From: Isoetes taiwanensis
Lineage: Eukaryota; Streptophyta; Lycopodiopsida; Isoetales; Isoetaceae
Length of the DNA stretch: 64,000 nucleotides
Direction of reading: 5' to 3'
NCBI GenBank assembly: GCA_021234155.1
Contig: JAJEKV010000003.1
Coordinates: 24,586,874 to 24,650,873, forward strand
Of the stretch, positions 33,240-44,311 are shown in pieces (position 1 is the first letter of the stretch; every line of letters begins with the position of its first letter). Made by a program: the position numbers and the translations under genes. Under the pieces are notes generated by a model, which had not been told where the DNA came from, did no database searches, and was given only the letters and a program-made list of their open reading frames with translations.

Positions 33240-34735
33240 GATCAAAAGGAGGGCGTGGGTTGGATCCCGTTGTTGCTCATTCTGATAGAGTTGAGTGGGT
33301 TGCACTTTGAAGTGGTGGCTGGCGATGATAGTGCGATTGTTCTTTGAGGTGTGGTTTGCACTTGATAAACCATTTTGTTCTTGGAGCGGTGTGGGATGAG
33401 TGCGAGTGCACTCTTAGGTGGCATGATTGCACATGTTGCATCGCTTGCAATGAGGCGGGCCATTGGTGGAGTTGCACTCATTTGCCAAATGGCCTTGGTA
33501 TTTGCAAATATGGCACCAGATCTAAGCTGCGGCTGTGGATTAGCGTGTTGAGGCTGAAACGGCCGTCTGTGGAACCATGGCAGGTGGAATGAGCGGGAGC
33601 TCTTGAAGAGCCACGCCTCGGGGAGAAACATTGGTGAGTGATTGACAAGGTCGATAGCCTGCTCCAAAGTCTTGGGGCCTTGAGGGTATTGAGTCATGAG
33701 TCGAATAATTTGGAGAAGTCCTTGGAGAAACGGACCAAAATACGGCTCGTGTGGGGTACTCCTTGAGCTTACTTAGCGAGAATGTGAAGTCGATCCATAA
33801 AATCCGGGCGAGACTCAGGTGGGCTCTTGTTGAAGTTCATTGAGTTGCTTGAGATGAAGTTGATCATCATCCGTGGTCCCATAATGAGGCGAAAAGCAGT
33901 TCTCATTTCGGACCCGGTCTTGTTTCCAATGGCTTTTGTTGGACATGAGCCATTGATGAGGGAAACCACCGGGGTGGTGGAAAAAGATGTGGAATTTCAG
34001 TTGAGGTTGCGCATGACCATTTAGGACAGCTAGAGCCTCAAATTCTTCCATGTGGGCTGAGCACTTTGGTCTAAGGGTTTGCCTTTCGTGTTGCCAAAGG
34101 TGGGATAAGTCGGTTTAGTCACGAAAGGTAGATGTGAAAGTGCTTGGGCTGGGGGGAACGGTATAGTGAGGATATTGAGGTTGAGTTGGATGTGGCATGG
34201 TGCACGAAGGACCACGATGAAGGGGTGGCTGCGGTTGGCTGAAGTAGGCTGGAGCATTGGTTTTGAGATGCGTAAAGGTTGTAAGCGGGAAAGGCGATTG
34301 GGAAGCGTAGGGAAAGGATATTCTGGGTAGGCGCAAAGGAGGCGTGTGGATATCCTTGCCCCCGACGGGAGATGATGGTTGTGAAGGAAGAGGCGTATGG
34401 CTTTGAAGAATGATGGATGTAGGCATGTTCGGGGGTATGAAAATGCGGTTGAGAAGGTTGGGCGATAAGGCTCTCGATAGTGATGAGGGGCTGAGGTTGT
34501 GAGCAATGTTTGCACTTGGCTTGGGGCGAGGCTGGGACGAGACAAGACACGAGGGGTTGGTGGCGCTGGATTGAGCCCTAGGCAGAAGATGGCCTCCCTC
34601 TATGTCATAAGCAGATCCATACATGTCATGAGCAGTTTCCCGGCAGCTGATGGCGCTCAAAGCGAGGAGGCCGTCACGAGAAAAGGAGTTCTTGGCGTGG
34701 CCCCGGACGGAACATGGCGGCGGAAAAGAAAGTAG
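33240..34735 (-). pseudogene. Gypsy gag with two CCHC zinc knuckles
   Basis: A Pro/Ser-rich N-terminal part (34,660-34,030, open in three frames) is followed by a gag-core segment with ESRPDFMDRLHILAK and GPRMMINFISSN (33,969-33,769), and then two zinc knuckles of CX2CX4HX4C type. Knuckle 1 (C-HI-C-KYQG-H-LANE-C) is at 33,473-33,515. Knuckle 2 is at 33,418-33,449 and has an in-frame TAA at 33,424-33,426 in place of a residue. Gag packages element RNA, and the knuckles bind it. Frameshifts separate the parts. Confidence 0.7.
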
Positions 34736-34899
34736 GATGGAATCCGGACCCGGCAGCGGCGGCGGTGTTTGGGGTCTGGGTTCGGGAACTCTGGAAGACA
34801 GCCCTCTGTGAGGACCGATGGATCCTACTTGGGGGAAGTCGGGGGACTATGTCACTTGCAGGATTTGCAAGAGAAGAAGAAAGAAAGAAAAGCAGAACA

Positions 34900-35377
34900 A
34901 ATGAGAGGAAAATGATAAGCTTCCTTGATATCAATGATGAACATACATGAGCTCGCAATAGAGAAAAAGCGAAAGGAGACAAGACTCAAAACTCATCTAG
35001 CCATCATATGCTAGCTCTACTCATATATATAGTACAATGGCCTTGGGCCCAATATGAACACTCTGGTGATCACCGGTCTTGAGCTCACGGAAGGCCGATT
35101 CTTGAGAATGTTGGCGGTGCCTCTTTAAATGCCTAGAATCTTGGCCTGGCCCGACACGAGGCGGTGGCAGGTCATCACTTATCTGAGCGGCGCCTCTTGT
35201 TGTGGGCCTTGAGGCTTTGGCTGCGTGGTCAACTGCTTAGTCTTCTGCTGAGCCTTTGATGGCTGACAGGTGTCTTGAGCCTTTGATGGCTGACCCGTGG
35301 TGGCCCGAGGATCCTTGAGCTTGACACAGTGCATGCGTATGCATGAATAGTCTGTGCCGGGAGGCGCGGGACTAACA
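34900..35377 (-). repeat. Gypsy 5' LTR, candidate
   Basis: On the minus strand the segment begins TGTTAGTCCCGCG at 35,377, carries a TATA-like CTATATATATGA near 35,021-35,031, and passes into the gag leader. Its U3 part has a 19-base direct repeat (TGAGCCTTTGATGGCTGAC at 35,249 and 35,276). The inner end could not be fixed because no convincing primer-binding site or second LTR was found, so 34,900 is approximate. Confidence 0.45.
35023..35031 (-). promoter_or_regulatory. TATA-like box in the gypsy LTR candidate
   Basis: CTATATATATGA on the minus strand lies about 350 bases inside the proposed LTR start and upstream of gag, where a retrotransposon pol II promoter is expected. Confidence 0.4.
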
Positions 35378-35382
35378 CCCCT

Positions 35383-37313
35383 ATAACCCTGGCGCCGTGG
35401 ACCACTCCCGTGCTATGACTCCGTATCAGTCCATCCCTTCTTAAAAAGAGATCGCCCGCGATCGTCCGAGTACGTTCCAGTTTGGTCCATCCCTTCTCAA
35501 GGTGATAGTCCCATGTTCAACGTGCACTGGAAGTTCCTAGACCTGCGAACTCAAGAATGGTTATATAAGTTATTGTACTTCCACGATTACCTTATACCTA
35601 TTGGAACCTCCCGTCCCCATTCTTTTAGATCCACGCAAAACTCTAAAAGCGATTATGGATATCGCATACTTCCATGATCGATATATCCTTGTACCTCAGC
35701 GGTGCATTATTATCTTTCATTACCTCGCGGTACTACTTGATTGTACCCCACGATCTGATATCTCCGCGATACCAATCCACCATGGGTACACACAAGAAAT
35801 AAAATTCTTATTCTCTATTAAGGTATAAAGAAAGTCAACTTACAAACTTTACCCATAAGTACGTTCCATAGGAAATAATTTGAGATTCGCATCAAATTTT
35901 AGCATCCATGTCCTTGACATCTTGTCAGTAAAGTAAAGTGTCTTCCCCAATGCTTACTTCCCAATGCTTAACACTAAGCAAACACGCAAACAAGGTCAAG
36001 TGTTAGTATGACTTCCAAAGTCAAATATGTATACCCAGCCGGTAGGCCTTCCGGATCACCGCGATCGACTCACGCAAGCAAGCAAAAGCGGCTTTTATTT
36101 ATTCCACAACCCCCAAAGGATTATAGAAATTTCCCCAATACCCGAACTCATTCTCAACAAATTAGTCCCATGCGGCGAGCATTCTCCGCGAAAGCAAGAG
36201 CTTTCTGCGCTCTTGATGCTCGGCTTCACTTGTTGCGGCGATCCTAAATCCTCCTTACTTGGACTCCCGTTCCAAGGATTAAGCCAAGATTCGCCAGTTC
36301 ACTCATATACTTGGCTCCCAACACACCTTTTTGGCGAAGTTCAACCCAAGCTGTACTTGCAACACAAACTTGCAAGATTTTTGGTGTGTCGTGACCTTAG
36401 AGTATAATAACACCACTAGTTCCATCTTCTTTGATTCAAATCCAAAGCGAGAAATTCAAATTCGGTGATGTTTCCATAGCCTATAGATTCCTACAAGAAT
36501 CGCCAAACTTCGCTCGATACCACTTGATACGATTCATTGTTTATTGGAAATTAAGCGCTGAACAACGACATCTTATTTGAGGAATAAGATCCAAAAGAGC
36601 GTCATATATATCCGGACAAATACATTGATGAGCACGTTTAACCACCCAGCAAGGGTCCACAAGGTTATGGCAATCATCGGCAAGCTGGCTCGACCAAGCG
36701 GTATCTAGCTACTCGGCGTAGACCATGAGCAAACAATATCGGCTACTCGCGTAGACCATGAGCAAAGACTCAATCCATAGCTACTCCCGTAGACCACGGA
36801 TCGAGAAAATAATTGCAAATCTGCTTGAGTCATTTGTAGCGGTTATTTGTGACCCCATGTCATCTTTTCGGCCATTACTCCCTCATACGGATGAACTAGG
36901 ATATGTGCCGCCTCAATTCGGAAACTAGACTCGAGGCGGTTCCAACAAGGTAAAGGTCACCTCAATTGGAGCTCTGGTTGTGGAGATATATCCAAGCTGA
37001 AGTTTAGGTTCTATTTATAGATCTCTGCGACTTTAGCCTTTTTAGCAGACGGTTGCCTTTTTCCTCAAAATATCTCCTTGCCTTTAATTAGATTATATGA
37101 CTTATCATATGGATATTATCTATGGCCTTTTTGTGCAAAATAGTGCGCGCCTTTTTTTGGCGATCATTGATTCCCCTTGATATCTCTCAACCAATGGTTT
37201 CGACCCCATCCTAGATATCACAACCTTGCCATAGTTCTACAACTTTGCCATATTTTGCCATGCCCCATAACCCTGGCGCCATGGACCACTCCCTCGTGCT
37301 ATGACTCCGTATC
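35383..37313 (-). mobile_element. Non-autonomous TGATACG LTR element, copy 1 (left LTR truncated)
   Basis: The right LTR spans 36,525-37,313 (789 bp). It starts TGATACG and ends CGTATC(A), a perfect terminal inverted repeat if the missing A is allowed. Just left of it is a minus-strand primer-binding site. The internal region of about 1.1 kb has no coding domain. Only the last ~46 bases of the left LTR (35,383-35,428) remain, where the gypsy element abuts. The element is read right to left and needs proteins from another element. PBS and size suit a copia-type non-autonomous element. Confidence 0.75.
36512..36522 (-). promoter_or_regulatory. Minus-strand primer-binding site, copy 1 (altered)
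   Basis: GCTCGATACCA on the plus strand equals the reverse of TGGTATC(A)GAGC, the site that pairs with the 3' end of initiator tRNA-Met. One base of CTG is missing compared with the intact version at 50,687-50,698. It lies two bases from the LTR. Confidence 0.75.
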
Positions 37314-38901
37314 GAATATGGGATTATTAAGTAAATGTAAGCTGTTATTTTTCGACCTCTCCACCTGCTTCTTTGTGTTGCCACGTGGCTCTAATTCTTT
37401 TAGGGAATGTTTTTTTTTTTTTTACCACACATTCTCGTTTTTTACCTCACCTTCTAAACTTTTTACCTAACATTCTAAATTTCACCTTACATTCTAAACT
37501 TTTTACCTAGCATTCAAAATTTCACCTTACATTCTTAGTGAAATCAATCAAAAACAAGTTATCACACGAAATTCTGATAAAAACCTTCATTTCATTGATA
37601 CAAAGAGTTACAAGCAGTCTTGAGACCAACACTAGATCACACAAGTTAAAGAGGTCCATAGATCAGAAAATCATCATTAGATAAAAAAAAGCAGAACAAA
37701 GGCTGTAAAATGGTCCATTTGATCAAAAAATGGGTTCAACTCCAAACCTAACTCTTCATCATATTCTGTATGAAAATCCTAAAACTTGCCAAGAAGCGGG
37801 GAAAACTTCATAAAAAGCTCGAAAAACTCAAAAATGGCTGGCGCCGTTCGAACGCCATAGCCATGGCCTGACACCGTTCATAATGGAAGAGAAAGAAAAT
37901 GAATTGCGTCAATTTTTTTTTCAATAAAGATTTCCCACGTCATCTCAAGTGGATGGCGTGTCGGAAAATAATGACTTAACATTCCGTTACAAGAATGGCC
38001 CCACGGCCTAAATTTCGATGGGGTCAACATTGCCTCAGCGTATTTATTTAGCGTCGGCAAATGTTTCCCTACAGAATTTTAGGCGTGGGGCCATTCTTAT
38101 ATACAAAAATCATTCAAGCTTACAATTCCGTTTTAAGAGCGAAATGCGTCATTATCCGAGCTTTTGTAGGAAACAAAAGCGGCTCAAGGACTCCATTATC
38201 CATGGCGACATGGCTATGGCCACAACATGAAAGTCAAATGACTCATTTTTGCCTTGCGTTGAAACAGCGGGGAACTATTTCATCATGCGTCCGCGGCGAC
38301 TATTGAGTCCCAAAATGGTTATGGTTGAAGTTGTTTCTGCTGAATGGAAGGTCCACCTAACGCGATGATCGCGGTATTTGGGAAATCTCGGGTAAAAATT
38401 GTAGTTTTTATTTAAATGACATTTGGATCGGTGAGCTCGATAGTGATTTTGCCTCTGTAGGAATTTTCGTCCATGTGAGTCCTACATATGGTGGAATAGG
38501 GATTTCGCCTTGGGAAGAATGGCTCTGGCGTTCAAGCACATGCGGTTTAAAACCCTTGGTTCCCTAAAATAAATAAATAGAGAATATTCAAAAATTTCCA
38601 TCAAATTATATGCTAGGTAGCGCCATTGATCGACATGTTTGTGGCATTCAATTGCAATTTAAGTGACATCTATATGACATGGTTTTATTGTCTATGTGCT
38701 ACTAAGTGGCATACGTTGTGACATCAAGTGTGTTTGAAATGACATGTATTCTACATGTATGTGTGGTGTTCCACGGCTCAAAGCGCCATTCATTTGACAT
38801 GCTCAAATGCCATTCATATGATATATACCGTGATGTGTATATGTGTTGGTTGGCGGAGGTTGTACCATTTAAGTGCATGTGTATGATAATCGTGATATTT
38901 T
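37314..38901. repeat. Segment G, copy 1 of the 7-kb unit
   Basis: This segment lies between the TGATACG element and the copia insertion. It contains a T-run, the TTTTTACCTAACATTCTAA-type repeats (37,440-37,530), and a 24-bp inverted repeat (37,991-38,014 with ~38,075-38,098) that is perfect in copy 2. It lacks about 215 bases found in copies 2 and 3: the sequence jumps at about 37,826 between two CTC-AAAA words. No gene is recognised. It ends in the copia target duplication ATTTT (38,897-38,901). Confidence 0.8.
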
Positions 38902-39610
38902 TGTTAGAAATGTGATATTGAGTTCATTGCATAATTAGAATAAGTGTTGAGAATTGGCGAAGTATCGACTATTAATTATCTGACGGGGAACCATTGAAAC
39001 ATATCTGATCGAGGAAGATATGAGTTATGAAAGTGCGAGGTTGATTCATGTTCATGCACTCCTTGGTATATGGTTGAAGTTGGATCTAGGTTCCATATTG
39101 ACCTAGGTTTATATGGTTAAGGTTAAGAGAAAGGTTAATGGTTTAAGACCATTATATTATATTGAAGCAGAGACCATTGAGACCATTGAATTATAATGGT
39201 CATTGTTTATAAGCATGTAAATATGAGATAAGATCGAAGACTAGGCGGCAAGGTGGCAAATTTAGAAAATTGTTAAGCGGACGAATCGGCTGACCCTAAA
39301 CATTTGTGAAGAACACGATAAAGATGAATCATTCCTGTAAAAGTAAATATATAGATACGGACATTGATTTGATCTCTCATGGAAATTGAATGAAGAAAGA
39401 TGTTTTGATGATTGCATTGCTTTCGATTGTACAAAGGCCTTTGCTTCTGATAATATATTCAATACCATTGCTCTGATGGTTTGTCTAAGATTATTTTCAA
39501 AGGTTCATGTTGATTGTTAAAGCTAGAAATTGCATTGCAAGTCATTAAGGTTGTTTATGTGATTGCTCTATTGTGGATTTACAAGGATCAAAGCAAGTAA
39601 ACTCTAATAT

Positions 39611-39623
39611 CACGGTATCGAGC
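39611..39623 (+). promoter_or_regulatory. Copia primer-binding site, copy 1 (altered)
   Basis: CACGGTATCGAGC stands one base after the 5' LTR, where copy 2 has CTGGTATCAGAGC, the initiator tRNA-Met site. The two differ exactly at CTG and CAG. As written this site would prime poorly. A base-calling artefact is the likelier explanation. Confidence 0.8.
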
Positions 39624-39959
39624 TTGGTTGTTTGTGGTTGCGGAATGTCTAGCGAGGTTTGGATGAGTTTGTTGGCGGTGTTGATGTGTAGAAGGGAGGT
39701 CTAGGCTTTCAAGTGCGGAAGGATGCCATAACTCATATTCTAGAGGTGGAAGACCTGCGGGGTTTGGTGGATCTGGTAATGTGTCATTGACAAACACCAT
39801 TGTCGGGACAAGTGCAAGGAAGGCGGACTACGAAGGATCATCTATAAATCCACGAAAATGCAGGTGCCAGCGGTGAAGTGAACTCTAGGGCGTCTGTTGA
39901 AGGAGGAACAAGTGCCAAAAGCTGAAAAAGCGAGTATGCAAGGATTAAAAAGCTCAAGG

Positions 39960-40160
39960 GATAATAACCTCAAAGGTAAGTCCCACTATAAGGTTGAAGT
40001 TAAGAAATAAATCTCGAAAGGAAATGTGGATCTATTTTCTTAAGCATTTTGAGGGAAAACGTTCTCACAAATTGACTTGTTGGATAAAGAACTTAGAAAA
40101 CTCAAAATACAAGAAGATGAAGATATTTCGAGTTTTTTACGAGGTTCGATAATATTGTGG
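39960..40160 (+). pseudogene. Copia gag fragment, copy 1
   Basis: The sequence corresponds to the open frame described in copy 2 (47,185-47,382) but is broken by indels (for example near 40,140). It encodes a KKMKI-S-FFTRFDNIVADLG type segment as found in copia gag (UBN2 region). Confidence 0.55.
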
Positions 40161-40239
40161 CTGATTTGGGAGGAGGCTGGGTGGATCTACGAGAAAGGTA
40201 CCAAGTTTTGACTATTGTTTCATGGTTGAGAAAGTTTTT

Positions 40240-40433
40240 GGACAAAACACATTGAATTGAACATTCATTTTATCGGGGATCTAGCTTCCAAGAAATATAT
40301 TCAAATGGCGTATGTAAATCTGAGGAGAAACAGGTTGTAGATATATTCACCAAAGGGATTACGGAAAGGAAAATTCTTGCAGTTCGAGAGATGATCTCAA
40401 GGTTTTATAATTATGCAATGAAGGAGGAATGTT
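40240..40433 (+). pseudogene. Copia polyprotein C-terminus (RNase H end), copy 1
   Basis: Starting at KHIELNIHFI (40,247) and, after a frameshift near 40,315, CKSEEKQVVDIFTKGITERK (from 40,318), this is the conserved end of copia polyproteins (TKHID..HFIRD...DIFTK). It finishes ISRFYNYAMKEEC, and the TAG stop falls inside the first bases of the 3' LTR (TGTTAG). Nothing of protease, integrase or RT lies between it and gag. Confidence 0.75.
40418..40429 (+). promoter_or_regulatory. Copia polypurine tract, copy 1
   Basis: ATGAAGGAGGAA lies directly before the 3' LTR start TGTTAG, where plus-strand DNA synthesis is primed. The tract also encodes the last residues of the polyprotein. Confidence 0.75.
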
Positions 40434-41131
40434 AGAAATGTGATATTGAGTTCATTGCATAATTAGAATAAGTGTTGAGAATTGGCGAAAGTATCGACTA
40501 TTAATTATACTGGGGAACCATTGAAACATATCTGATCGGAAGATATGAGTTATGAAAGTGCGGGGTTGATTCATGCTCATGCACTCCTTGGTATATGGTT
40601 GAAGTTGGATCTAGGTTACATATTGACCTAGGTTTATATGGTTAAGGTTAAAGAAAGGTTAATGGTTTAAGACCATTATATTATATTGAACGAGACCATT
40701 GAGACCATTGAATTATAATGGTCATTGTTTATAAGCATGTAAATATGAGATAAGATCGAAGACTAGGCGACAAGGTGGCAAATTTAGAAAAGCGTTAAGC
40801 GTAGAATAAATGACCCTAAACGTCGTGAAGAACACGATAAAGATGAATCATTCCTGTAAAATAACTATATAGATACGGCATTGATTTGATCTCTCATGGA
40901 GGAAATTGAATGAAGAAAGATATTTTATGATTGCATTGCTATAGTGTACAAAGACCTTTGCTTTCTGATAATATATTGATACCATTGCTACTGATGGTTT
41001 GTCTAAGATTATTTTCAAAGGTTCATGTTAATTGTTAAAGCTAGAAATTGCATTGCAAGTCATTAAGGTTGTTTATGTGATTGCTCTATTATTGTGGATT
41101 TATAAGGATCAAAGCAAAGTAAACTCTAATA

Positions 41132-41662
41132 ATTTTTATATGTCATTGCCATAAACCAATGAGAGTACTTTCGGAAGGCTAGCATTGCCTTTGTAAGTTA
41201 TGGCATGGACTTATCTTGCCCCATTTTGAATTTGAGGCCTCTGCTACTACCAAAAAGAGATTTAGAATGAGCTTAGAAGATGCAAAAACAAAGAGATGTT
41301 GAAAGCAAAGAGATCACGCAAATTTAAAGGGATGCAAAAAGCGGGGGATTTGCAAGTTGAAGCTTCGGTAATAATAGATGGTTCTTTGCAAATCTGCGAA
41401 AAGAGGTGAGTTGTAAAATATTACCTAAGAGTTTCAAAGCCCTTTACTGCGGCTCTGTTATATGAAGAAACATTGAATCATGCAAAAGGCTGCATCGATG
41501 CTCACGAGCGGACTAGAAGATCTTCAAATGCAAGATTTAATCGGCATCAAGGCCCTGTTTTGCACGGCATTTGAGACCCTCGGCTCAGCGGCTAGCAACA
41601 ACAAGCGCATTTCGGACTCACGGCTCCCTCGGATCACATCGAGGAAATGCGGCCGGAAGGAA
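41132..41662 (+). repeat. Segment F, copy 1 of the 7-kb unit
   Basis: This segment runs from the copia target duplication to the next TGATACG element. It carries reading frames described in copy 2. Here they are more broken, and the longest is 41,480-41,683 (MQKAASML, LEDLQMQDLIGIKALFCTAF). The junction with the LTR (GGCCGGAAGGAATCATTG) is the same as in copy 2. Confidence 0.7.
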
Positions 41663-44311
41663 TCATTGTTTATTGGAAATTAAGCGGTGAACAAGCGACA
41701 TCTTATTTGAGGAACAAGATCCAAGAAGCGTCATATATATCACGGACAAATACATTGATGACGCGTTTAACCACCCAAGCGGGTCCACAAGGTTATGGCA
41801 ATCATCGGCAAGCGGCTCGGCAAGCGGTATCTAGCTACTCAGCGTAGGCGATGAGCAAACAATATCGGCTACTCGCGTAGACCATGAGCAAAGACTCAAT
41901 CCATAGCTACTCCCGTAGACCCGCGGATGGAAAATAATTGCAAATCTGCCGAGTCATTTGTAGCGGTGATTTGTAACCCCTTGTCACCTTTTCAACCATT
42001 ACTCCCTCATACGGATGAACTAGGATATGTGCCCCAATTCGGAAACTAGACTCAGAGCGGTTCAACAAGGTAAAGGTAAGCCTCAATTGGAGCTCACGGT
42101 TGTGGAATCGTCAAGCGAAGTTCGGGTTCTATTTATAGATCTCTGCGACTTTAGCCTTTTTAGCATCTGATTGCCTTTTTCCTCAAAATATCTCCTTGCC
42201 TTTAATTAGATTATATGACTTATCATATGGATATTATCTATGGCCTTTTTGTGCAAAATAGTCGCCCTTTTGCGTGATCATTGATTCCCCTTGATATCTC
42301 TCAACCAATGGTTCTCGACCCCATCCTAGATATCACAACCTTGCCATAGTTCCACAACTTTGCCATATTTTGCCATGCCCCATAACCACGGCGCCGTGGA
42401 CCACTCCCGTGCTATGACTCGTGTCGGTCCATCCCTTCTTAAAAGAGATGCGCGATGATCGTCAGAATCGTTCGGTTTGGTCCATCCCTTCTCAAGGTGA
42501 TAGTCCCATGTTCAGCGTGCACACTGGAAGTTCCTAGACCTGCGAACTCAAGAATGGTTATATAAATTATTGTACTTCCACGATTACCTTATACCTATTG
42601 GAACCTCCGTCCCCATTCTTTTAGATCCTGCAAAACTCTAAGCGGTTATGGATATCCGCGTACTTCCAGCGATCGATATATCCTTGTACCTCCGTGGTGC
42701 ATTATTATCTTTTATTACCTCCAGCGGTACTACTTGATTGTACCCGCGATCACGGTATCTCCCGCGATACCAATCCACCATGGGTACACACAAGAAATAA
42801 AATTCTTATTCTCTATTAGGTATAAAGAAAGTCAACTTACAAACTTTACCCCATAAGTACATTTCCATAGGAAATAATTTGAGATTCGCATCCAAATTTT
42901 AGCATCCATGTCCTTGACATCTTGTAAAGTAAAGTGTCTTCCCCAATGCTTACTTCCCAATGCTTAACACTAAGCAAACTGCAAACAAGGTCAAGTGTTA
43001 GTATGACTTCCAAAGTCAAATATGTATACCACGACCCGGTAGGCCTCCGGATCCCGCGATCGACTACGCAAACCAAGCAAAAGCGGCTTTTATTTATTCC
43101 ACAACCCCCAAAGGATTATAGAAATTTCCCCAATAACCCGAACTCATTCTCAACAAATTAGTCCCATGCGGCTTGAGCATTCTCCGCGAAAGCAGGAGCT
43201 TTCTCTGCGCTTCTTGATGCTCGGCTTCACTTGTTGCGGTGATCACAAATCCTCCTTACTTGGACTCCCGTTCCAAGGATTAGCCCAAGATTCGCCCGGT
43301 TCACTCATATACTTGGCTCCCAACACACCTTTTGGCGAAGTTCAACCCAGCTGTACTTGCAACACAAACTTGCAAGATTTTTTTGGTGTCGCGACCTTAG
43401 AGTATAATAACACCACTAGTTCCATCTTCTTTGATTCAAATCCAAAGCGAGAAATTCAAATTCGGTGATGTTTCCATAGCCTATAGATTCCTACAAGAAT
43501 CGCAAACTTCGCTTCGATACCACTTGATCACGATTCATTGTTTATTGGAAATTAAACGCTGAACAACGACATCTTATTTGAGGAATAAGATCCAAGAGCG
43601 TCATATATATCACAGACAAATACATTGATGAGCACGTTTAACCACCCAGCCAGGGTCCACAAGGTTATGGCAATCATCTGGCAACTGGCTCAGCAAACAG
43701 TATCTAGCTACTCTGCGTAGACCATGAGCAAACAATATCTGGCTACTCGCGTAGACCATGGTAAAGACTCAATCCATAGCTACTCCACGTAGACCACGGT
43801 CGAAGAAAATAATTGCAAATCTGCCGGACTTCATTTGTAGCAGTTATTTGTGACCCCATGTCATCTTTTCGGCCATTACTCCCTCATACAGATGAACTAG
43901 GATATGTGCCGCCTCAATTCGGAAACTAGACTCAGGCGGTTCCAACAAGGTAAAGGTCACCTCAATTGGAGCTCGGTTGTGGAGATATATCCAACTGAAG
44001 TTTAGGTTCTATTTATAGATCTCTGCGACTTTAGCCTTTTTATGAGGCGGTTGCCTTTTTCCTCAAAATATCTCCTTGCCTTTAATTAGATTATATGACT
44101 TATCATATGGATATTATCTATGGCCTTTTTGTGCAAAATAGTGCGCCCCTTTTAGCGCGATCATTGATTCCCCTTGATATCTCTCAACCAATGGTTTCGA
44201 CCCCATCCTAGATATCACAACCTTGCCATAGTTCTACAACTTTGCCATATTTTGCCATGCCCCATAACCACGGGCCATGGACCACTCCCTCGTGCTATGA
44301 CTCAGAGTATC
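41663..44311 (-). mobile_element. Non-autonomous TGATACG LTR element, copy 2
   Basis: The left (3') LTR is 41,663-42,425, lacking about 11 bases of its outer end. The right (5') LTR is 43,525-44,311. The altered primer-binding site GCTTCGATACCA lies at 43,511-43,522. On the minus strand the left LTR is preceded by AAGAAGGGATGGAC, a fair polypurine tract. The internal 1.1 kb is non-coding and matches copies 1 and 3. Confidence 0.8.

Larger units (their letters stand above)
28836..35377 (-). mobile_element. Degenerate Ty3/gypsy LTR retrotransposon
   Basis: Read right to left, the element runs from an LTR candidate (35,377 to about 34,9xx) through gag, protease, reverse transcriptase, RNase H and integrase, which is the Ty3/gypsy order. 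Every domain is split by frameshifts or stops, and no 3' LTR was found. At its right end the sequence enters a partial LTR of another element at about 35,383, so this gypsy appears to have inserted into that LTR. A CCCC word sits at the junction, and its partner on the other side is lost. The individual domains are annotated separately. Confidence 0.8.
38902..41131 (+). mobile_element. Internally deleted Ty1/copia element, copy 1
   Basis: The 5' LTR is 38,902-39,609 and the 3' LTR 40,430-41,131 (708 and 702 bp). Both start TGTTAG and end CTCTAATA. The element is flanked by the 5-bp target duplication ATTTT (38,897-38,901 and 41,132-41,136). The internal ~820 bases hold a gag piece and the polyprotein C-terminus only, so most of pol is deleted. 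The final stop codon is inside the 3' LTR. It is non-autonomous, and the same insertion is found in copy 2 of the unit. Confidence 0.85.
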
